From: Chloroflexus sp. MS-G
GTDB taxonomy: Bacteria; Chloroflexota; Chloroflexia; Chloroflexales; Chloroflexaceae
DNA length: 39,359 nt
Assembly (NCBI RefSeq): GCF_000735195.1
Contig: NZ_JPIM01000035.1
Location: 1 to 39,359 of the forward strand
Direction of reading: 5' to 3'
Of this stretch, positions 34,127 through 39,359 are shown one piece after another. Position numbers and translations under genes: made by a program. The notes under the pieces are model-generated. The model ran no database searches, was not told the DNA's origin, and saw only the letters and a program-made list of their open reading frames with translations. Each line of letters begins with the position of its first letter. Positions within the stretch are counted from its first letter, which is position 1.

Positions 34127-35140
34127 TTACCCACGTTCAATATACTGGCGCCGATAATACTCCATATACTCGCCAGACTTGATCGGGCGCCACCAATCTT
34201 CATGCTCAACAAACCAGCGCACCGTCTTTTCGAGGGCTTCATCGAATGTATGACGCGAACGCCAGCCCAATGCGCGCAGTTTCGAGCAATCAAGCGCATA
34301 ACGTCGGTCATGACCGGCGCGATCGGTGACGTGTTGGATCAGACTGTACGGCTTGCCGAGAATATCGAGAATCTTGCGTGCCATTTCGATGTTCGGCGTC
34401 TCAACCTCTGTGCCAACGTTATACACCTCGCCGATCTGGCCTTTATGGAGCACAATATCAATCGCTTCACAGTGGTCAAGGACATATTGGTAATCACGTA
34501 CCTGCAATCCATCACCATAGATCGGTAGAGGTAAGTTATCAATGGCATTCGTTGTGAAGAGGGGAACCGCCTTTTCGGGATAGTGGTACGGCCCGATATT
34601 ATTTGAACCACGGGTAATCGTTATCGGTACCCCATACGTAATGTAGTAGGCATACACCAGGTGCTCAGCGCCGGCCTTACTCGCCGAGTAGGGGCTGCGC
34701 GGTTCAAGAGGATCTCCCTCTCGTGAGCGGCGGGGGGCCGGAATTGCGCCATACACCTCATCGGTACTGATCTGATGGAAACGTTCGAGTTGAAACTCGC
34801 GGGCTACTTCGAGCAAGGCCCAAGTTCCGTTCACATTAGTACGAACGACTGCATCGGGCGCCATTATTGACCGATCGACGTGGGTCTCGGCGGCAAAATT
34901 GACAATGGTATCGATCTTGTAGGTACGCACTACCTCGCGTACCGTATCAATATCGCAAATATCACCCCGCACGAATGTGAAACGTGGGTCATTAGCGACC
35001 GATGCTAGATTTGCCAGATTACCGGCATACGTGAGTTTATCGTACACCACGATCCGATAATCGGTATATGTGTCAAGCATATAATGGACAAAGTTACTGC
35101 CAATAAACCCGGCTCCGCCAGTAATAAGGAGATTCCGCAT
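34127..35140 (-). CDS. rfbB: dTDP-glucose 4,6-dehydratase
   Basis: 337 aa from ATG 35140, where AAAGGAAG precedes and the NAD-binding motif begins at once; an upstream start adds 34 unsupported residues. The enzyme makes dTDP-4-keto-6-deoxyglucose, the precursor of rhamnose and other deoxysugars. TGGAGFIG (7-14) binds NAD; the catalytic TDE (126-128) in QISTDEVYG and YSASK (Tyr151, Lys155) of the short-chain dehydrogenase fold are intact; RGSNNIGPYHYPEKAVPLF is specific for this group. No other rhamnose genes are adjacent. It lies 109 bases downstream of purE. Confidence 0.93.
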   Translation of the reverse strand: MRNLLITGGAGFIGSNFVHYMLDTYTDYRIVVYDKLTYAGNLANLASVANDPRFTFVRGDICDIDTVREVVRTYKIDTIVNFAAETHVDRSIMAPDAVVRTNVNGTWALLEVAREFQLERFHQISTDEVYGAIPAPRRSREGDPLEPRSPYSASKAGAEHLVYAYYITYGVPITITRGSNNIGPYHYPEKAVPLFTTNAIDNLPLPIYGDGLQVRDYQYVLDHCEAIDIVLHKGQIGEVYNVGTEVETPNIEMARKILDILGKPYSLIQHVTDRAGHDRRYALDCSKLRALGWRSRHTFDEALEKTVRWFVEHEDWWRPIKSGEYMEYYRRQYIERG

Positions 35141-35249
35141 AGTAATGTTGCTTCCTTTCACTTCGCTAACAATGGTATTGCAAATGTGTCTTACAATTCC
35201 TGAGAGCGTATCTGAAATAGAGCAGGAAACCTGCTGAACCACCAGGGAA

Positions 35250-35744
35250 TCACGTTTCCGTAAAGATGCGGTTTTTGGCTCGCGATTCGGCAGCCATACG
35301 CTCTTTGTAAGCCAGGACCTGGGCTAAGAGTGCCGGATCAGCGCTCGCCAGGATCTGTACTGCCAGCAAGCCGGCGTTACGTCCGTTGCCGATGGCAACG
35401 GTTGCCACCGGCACACCTGCCGGCATCTGCACAATTGAGAGCAGGGAATCCAGACCATTGAGCGCCTTGCTGGGCACCGGAACACCAATCACCGGTAATG
35501 GCGAATAGGCTGCGATCATCCCCGGTAAATGTGCTGCACCGCCTGCCCCGGCAATGATAACCCGAATACCGCGCTGATGTGCGGTCATCCCATACTCGGC
35601 CATGTCGAGTGGTGTGCGATGGGCCGAGACAATACGTGCTTCGTAGGGAATGCCGAATTCGCGACAGACATCGATAGCGCCCTGCAGCGTTGGCAAGTCG
35701 CTGTCACTCCCCATGATGATACCCACTAACGGATGATCGGCCAT
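35250..35744 (-). CDS. purE: N5-carboxyaminoimidazole ribonucleotide mutase
   Basis: 164 aa, class I PurE length. It converts N5-CAIR, made by PurK, into CAIR in purine synthesis. GSDSD (12-16), SAHRTP (40-45) and [26 protein letters not shown] are the family's substrate-binding elements. Start ATG 35744 follows GAGGAA. It lies 50 bases after purK, in the same direction, so the two enzymes of the step pair are made together. Confidence 0.96.
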   Translation of the reverse strand: MADHPLVGIIMGSDSDLPTLQGAIDVCREFGIPYEARIVSAHRTPLDMAEYGMTAHQRGIRVIIAGAGGAAHLPGMIAAYSPLPVIGVPVPSKALNGLDSLLSIVQMPAGVPVATVAIGNGRNAGLLAVQILASADPALLAQVLAYKERMAAESRAKNRIFTET

Positions 35745-35794
35745 ACCTGTTCCTCACCTGATGCGTGAACGTTCCGAGATACGCTCTAGCTCTG

Positions 35795-36928
35795 CTATTC
35801 CGGCATTGTAACCAGGGCTGCGGCGCGTCGGGCAACAGCTTCTGCTTCAGCAAGGGTTGCGCCAAGTGCCGTAATGTGGCCCATTTTACGCCCAATCCGC
35901 TCTTCTCGCTTACCATAAAAATGAATGTGTGCTCCTGGTACAGCCAGCGCTGCGACAATGGCCGATGGATTGATCGGCCCGTTGCGCTTGCCGAGCAGAT
36001 TCACCATTACCGCCGCTGGCGCCCGCAAAGCGGTTGGGCCGAGTGGCCAACCCAAGACGGCACGCAGATGATTTTCAAACTGCGACGTCACACAGGCTTC
36101 AATCGTGTAGTGACCGGAATTGTGTGGACGTGGCGCTAATTCATTGATGAGCACCTGCCCGTCAGCGAGCGCAAACAGCTCAACGCCAAAAATACCGACC
36201 CCATCAACCGCCTGAATTGCTGCTACTGCCAGATCGGTGGCCTGCGCTGCCAAGTTTGCATCGACCGGCGCCGGTACCCGTACCACATGACAGATGTGAT
36301 TCTGCTGTACTGTTTCAACGACAGGGTAAGCCACTGTCGTACCGTCACGTCCGCGCACAACCATCACCGCCAGCTCACACGTAAACGGCACCCAAGCCTC
36401 GACGAACAACGGACTACCTCCGCGTGTAAGACGCTCCCAGGCCAGTATCACCTCTTCAGCGCTGCGAACGGTTGCATTTCCGTACCCATCGTACCCATTC
36501 CGGCGTGTCTTCAGCACGAGTGGCCAGCCAAACTCTTGCGCCGCAGTCAACACATCGTTTGGTGTCGTGACTGACCGAAATGGTGGTACCGTCAGTCCGG
36601 CAGATGCCAATCGCTCCTTCTGCCGTAACTTATCTTGTACAACTGCCACCGTTGCCGGTCGCGGCAAGACCGGAACACCATGCGCCTCGATACGCTCAAG
36701 TATCGAGGCGTCAATAAACTCATTCTCTAACGTGACCAAATCGCACTGGCGGGCAAAGGCTGTCAAAACCGTCTCGTCTTCCCAGGGGCCAACGACTGCA
36801 TATTGAGTATAGCGGGCTGCCGGACTATCTGGTAGCCGCTCACAAATAACTACTTCAACCCCCAGTGATATTGCAGCCTGGGTGAGCATCTGGGCCAGTT
36901 GACCACCACCAAGAATACCGATCCGCAT
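35795..36928 (-). CDS. purK: N5-carboxyaminoimidazole ribonucleotide synthase
   Basis: 377 aa ATP-grasp enzyme that carboxylates aminoimidazole ribonucleotide using ATP and bicarbonate. MRIGILGGGQLAQML opens the fold; VTLENEFIDASILERI, VQDKLRQKERLASAGLTVPPF, GWPLVLKTRRNGYDGYGN and the metal/ATP-binding EVELF-type GIFGVELFALADGQVLINELAPRPHNSGHYT are present. It is the first gene of the purK-purE pair. Start ATG 36928 has GGTGG nearby. Confidence 0.96.
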   Translation of the reverse strand: MRIGILGGGQLAQMLTQAAISLGVEVVICERLPDSPAARYTQYAVVGPWEDETVLTAFARQCDLVTLENEFIDASILERIEAHGVPVLPRPATVAVVQDKLRQKERLASAGLTVPPFRSVTTPNDVLTAAQEFGWPLVLKTRRNGYDGYGNATVRSAEEVILAWERLTRGGSPLFVEAWVPFTCELAVMVVRGRDGTTVAYPVVETVQQNHICHVVRVPAPVDANLAAQATDLAVAAIQAVDGVGIFGVELFALADGQVLINELAPRPHNSGHYTIEACVTSQFENHLRAVLGWPLGPTALRAPAAVMVNLLGKRNGPINPSAIVAALAVPGAHIHFYGKREERIGRKMGHITALGATLAEAEAVARRAAALVTMPE

Positions 36929-37132
36929 AGCTTATCCACCGATCATACTATCTGTGTTTCAGAAATTCGCAACCGTGTCACGTTCTTCCTGTGGCGAGCT
37001 GCCATGCACGTACTGCGGGAACGCTACGCCGGGTATAGTATCCTCAGATGTTCAGATATGCAAGCTCCCGGTGAAAAGGTGACTTCGGCTATAATGTCGG
37101 GGAAAATACAATACAGGAAGGAGCAAGACAGT

Positions 37133-37327
37133 ATGACAACCTCTTCGCGCAGCAATCGTCGTCGTTCAAACCAGCGTTCTGCCTCGGTTCGACGACCGGT
37201 TGCACGTTCAATCGAACCACCAGACTACAGCCGTGAGTATGCTGATGTCCGTCGTGATCTCTTCTGGATTGCTATTTGGGGCGGGTTACTCATGCTTGGT
37301 ATGGTTATTGCCTCGTTTGTGTGGTGA
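37133..37327 (+). CDS. 64-aa single-helix membrane protein
   Basis: ATG 37133 follows AAGGAG at good spacing, and a TATAAT at 37090-37095 suggests a local promoter. The product has a basic Arg/Ser/Asn-rich N-terminus (residues 1-27), a short acidic-aromatic stretch (PPDYSREYADVRRD) and one C-terminal membrane helix (about 43-64, LFWIAIWGGLLMLGMVIASFVW). By the positive-inside rule the N-terminus should be cytoplasmic. No family is recognised. Confidence 0.6.
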   Translation: MTTSSRSNRRRSNQRSASVRRPVARSIEPPDYSREYADVRRDLFWIAIWGGLLMLGMVIASFVW

Positions 37328-37381
37328 GGTAAAGTCGGGAGAGCGGGAGATCGTTACGCTTCCCGCACCTTCCCCCAGCGG

Positions 37382-37414
37382 CCCCTGCCTCTTCTCCCAG
37401 GGGCAAGGCAGGGG
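37382..37414. repeat. Imperfect C/G-rich inverted repeat
   Basis: CCCCTGCCT (37382-37390) and AGGCAGGGG (37406-37414) pair around a 15-base loop. It is in the non-coding gap between the 64-aa gene and the IS element. It could act as a terminator for the small gene, but no T run follows. Confidence 0.45.
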
Positions 37415-37589
37415 GATGCAGTCGGGCGAAATTCCCGTCCCTTCAGCGTATACGCCAGCCGATGTGTCTCCGCTGTTGCCTCATCTGGTTAGTGAAGGTG
37501 ACCAATGCTGAGTATGCTGACCGCTCTCGCTGATTGTTTGCTCTGTTGAAGCATAGATTTCGTAGAAGTGAGTCAAATTGTCAACGAGC

Positions 37590-38796
37590 TAGTACCTCGT
37601 TATATAAGATTTTGCGCTTTTTGGCCTGGGATGGTATCCTGTGCGACATGGGAAAACATACACCTATCGAACGAACAAGTGAAGAACGCACCGAGCTGGA
37701 ACAACTGATTCGTACCGGCAACGCTCCGGCCCGTCCCCATACCAGAGCGCGTATCCTGCTTCTGAGCGACCGCAGCCAGGGCCAGAAGCGCACCGACCAG
37801 GAAGTTGCCGATGCCGTCTTGTGCAGTAGACGCACGGTGATGAATGTGCGGCGTCGTTTTCTTTCGGGTGGATTGCAGGCGGCGCTGTCTGACAAAGGCT
37901 GGCCGGGCGCACCGCCGAAGTTCACCGGGGAGGTCGAAACCAAGTTGACCATGTTAGCCTGCAGCGAGCCGCCAGCAGGCGCTGCACGCTGGACATTGCG
38001 CTTGCTGGCCGACAAGATGGTTGAACTGCACTATGTGGATTCGATGAGCCATGGCACGGTTGGCGAGATACGAAAAAAAACGAAATCAAGCCGTGGCGGA
38101 TAAAGTCTTGGTGCATTGGCAAGCCGTCTGGGACGGATGGTGCCACGATGGACGACGGTTGAGATGGCTATCAGCGCCCCGATGCCCCCAAACGCCCGGT
38201 CGGATGCCTGGATGAGGCCAGCAAAGAGTTGCATGACCTTCCCTGCGGGAGTTTGCCTGTCGAGCCGGGTCAAGCGTTGCGGCAGGACGACGCATACGAA
38301 CGGCGTGGGGTTGCCAATCTGTTTCTAGCGATTGAACCGCTACGGGGTTGGCGGAAAGTACGGGTCACCGAGCGGCGCACCAGGTGCGACTTTGCCGAAC
38401 AGTTGCGCCTGCTGTCGGATGAAGAGTACCCGCAGGCCGAACGCATCGTCCTGGTCGTTGACAATGTGAACACGCACGGCCCCGGGGCACTGGATGAAGC
38501 CTTCGAACCGGAAGAAGCCCATCGCCTGGCAGCGCGTTTTGAATGGCATGACACGCCCGAACACGGCAGCTGGCGCAATATCGCCGAATGCGAACGCTCG
38601 GTTCTGCAACGGCAGTGCTTGGACCGACCGATTCCAGATATAAGCACGCTCAAACGTGACGTCTCAGCCTGGGAAGAGCGTCGTAATAAAGCGTGTAGTA
38701 AGATCATATGGCACTTTACCACCGCCGATGCCCGCATCAACCTCAGGCGTCTGTATCCGGTTGTAAAAGAACAAAATCTAACATAACAAAGCACTA
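37590..38796 (+). mobile_element. IS630-family insertion sequence (degenerate)
   Basis: Imperfect terminal inverted repeats of about 25 bases, counted with the flanking TA, lie at 37590-37614 and 38772-38796 and match at about 20 positions (shared core AGATTTTG, GTTAT). Each end is bordered by TA, the usual IS630/Tc1 target. The inside, about 1.2 kb, encodes a broken DDE transposase. No other cargo is seen. Confidence 0.82.
37648..38786 (+). pseudogene. IS630-type transposase, frameshifted and with an internal stop
   Basis: The first part (37648-38103) has the N-terminal helix-turn-helix domain (DQEVADAVLCSRRTVMNVRRRFLSGG). At A8 (38073-38080) a -1 shift restores the family sequence (KKNEIKPWRIKSWCIGKPSG), and this second frame then meets TGA at 38160-38162. 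After it the reading continues GYQRPDAPKRPVGCLDEASKELHDLPCG to NIAECERSVLQRQCLDRPI and ends at 38786. The three catalytic acids are all present: Asp in CLDE (38211-38213), Asp in VVDNVNTH, and Glu in AECE. The A8 could be a programmed frameshift site, but the TGA makes it very likely inactive. Confidence 0.82.
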
Positions 38797-38816
38797 GCGG
38801 CTTCCGCTGGCCAGTT

Positions 38817-39318
38817 TTGTTGATTGAGATTCCAGTTGGTATTTTATTTTTCCTGTTCAACTTCGACGGTTTCATGCGTTTTGTAGCACGTAACTACGTA
38901 GTTGATATAAATCAGTCGTTAGCAGAATGGATAATCGGTTTTTCTTATCTTCCTCGTCAATTCTATGCCATGCTACATCAAACAGAGAGTGAACTTTTTC
39001 TCTCTATTCCGTCTCGCTTTGTACGGTATTGGTACTTATTTTGTTTTAATTCTTCTTTTGTCATTTAGAGAAGGATGTTCAAGAATGTTTTTCTATAGTT
39101 TAGGAGGATTAACTGTTGGCTTTCTAGGTGTGCCTATTTTAGCCTGGACCATATTTCTTATCTTCGCTTTGGTAAATTTCCTACTTGCAATTATCAATTT
39201 CATTAACGAATTATTGATAAATCTACTTAAATGGATTATCCCATTCTTGCCCATTTTGATTTACATAGGATTAGTATTGTTAGAGGGCGATCAGAAAACC
39301 GGATTTGTGGTATCATGA
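38817..39318 (+). CDS. AT-rich membrane protein, possibly frameshifted
   Basis: Two overlapping open frames are visible. 38817-39068 gives MRFVARNYVVDINQSLAEWIIGFSYLPRQFYAMLHQ after its first 20 residues; 38965-39318 gives a 117-aa, very hydrophobic product with three or four helices (LALYGIGTYFVLILLLSF, VGFLGVPILAWTIFLIFALVNFLLAIINF, WIIPFLPILIYIGLVLL). A single +1 shift near 38985 would join them into one protein of about 140 aa. Both look protein-like in style but neither family is recognised. Base composition is visibly more AT-rich than the rest of the window, and the segment starts right after the IS element, so recent acquisition is plausible. Confidence 0.45.
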
Positions 39319-39354
39319 TGGCGACCATGCCGTTCTGATAAGGAGCAATCTCGT

Positions 39355-39359
39355 ATGCC
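39355..39359 (+). CDS. Start of a gene leaving the window
   Basis: AAGGAG (39340-39345) lies nine bases before ATG 39355. Only the first codon and two bases are visible, so the product cannot be named. Confidence 0.45.

Noticed and set aside
37200..37511. 103-aa open frame overlapping the 64-aa membrane gene
   Set aside because: Runs through a C/G-rich repeat in a different frame; the 64-aa gene has the ribosome site and membrane helix.
1..39359. tRNA, rRNA or CRISPR array
   Set aside because: No cloverleaf with a T-loop signature, no rRNA-like stretch and no regularly spaced direct repeats were found by reading both strands; a covariance search would be the decisive test.

Overview
The window looks like a chromosomal segment of a filamentous anoxygenic phototroph of the phylum Chloroflexota, most like Chloroflexus. 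This is an inference from gene content and style: moderately GC-rich DNA, a GTP-type PEP carboxykinase, a lone SecG, receiver-domain proteins, several intergenic palindromes, and a FemAB/MurE/PIG-L envelope cluster. No rRNA, tRNA or CRISPR array was seen. Most of the window is ordinary housekeeping and transport DNA; accessory DNA is concentrated after about 37.3 kb.

Layout. 1-783 is the 3' end of a lamin-tail-domain surface protein, followed by an atypical ROK-family protein (835-1806). After a 500-base gap, a tightly packed forward cluster runs from 2309 to 9613: a 49-aa protein, a 651-aa protein of unknown function, a HEAT-repeat protein, a PIG-L deacetylase, a FemAB-type aminoacyltransferase, MurE, and a degenerate dihydroorotate-dehydrogenase-like protein. 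Many junctions overlap or nearly touch, so translational coupling is likely, and the middle of the cluster points to the cell envelope. A reverse-strand GT39-like membrane glycosyltransferase (9675-11672) separates the PyrD-like protein from a PyrK-like iron-sulfur flavoprotein (11828-12610). An extracellular solute-binding protein and secG follow on the reverse strand.

14974-20611 holds pckG with a strong terminator, and a TRAP transporter (dctQM forward, dctP convergent) whose binding protein resembles 2-oxoacid binders; an AEC-family permease follows. A gene-free kilobase (21651-22739) precedes a single-domain response regulator. Next come a 50-aa membrane protein, a CCA-adding-type nucleotidyltransferase, a penicillin-acylase-family hydrolase, a degenerate isoprenyl-diphosphate-synthase-like protein and aspS. 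30694-32657 holds a receiver-roadblock fusion protein and the ribosomal protein operon rplU-rpmA-rpmE, which has a consensus promoter, a leader hairpin and a terminator. 32959-36928 is reverse-strand: a WYL regulator, rfbB, purE and purK.

The right end has a 64-aa membrane protein, a decayed IS630-type element with terminal inverted repeats at TA sites, AT-rich membrane-protein DNA that may be frameshifted, and the first codons of a gene leaving the window.

No clear new multi-gene system was found. The most unusual items are the PyrD/PyrK-like pair with lost PyrD catalytic residues, the receiver-roadblock fusion, the isoprenyl-synthase-like protein with degraded metal-binding motifs, the MurE with an altered amino-acid-selecting motif beside a FemAB enzyme, the rplU leader hairpin, and the unrecognised 49-aa/651-aa/HEAT trio.
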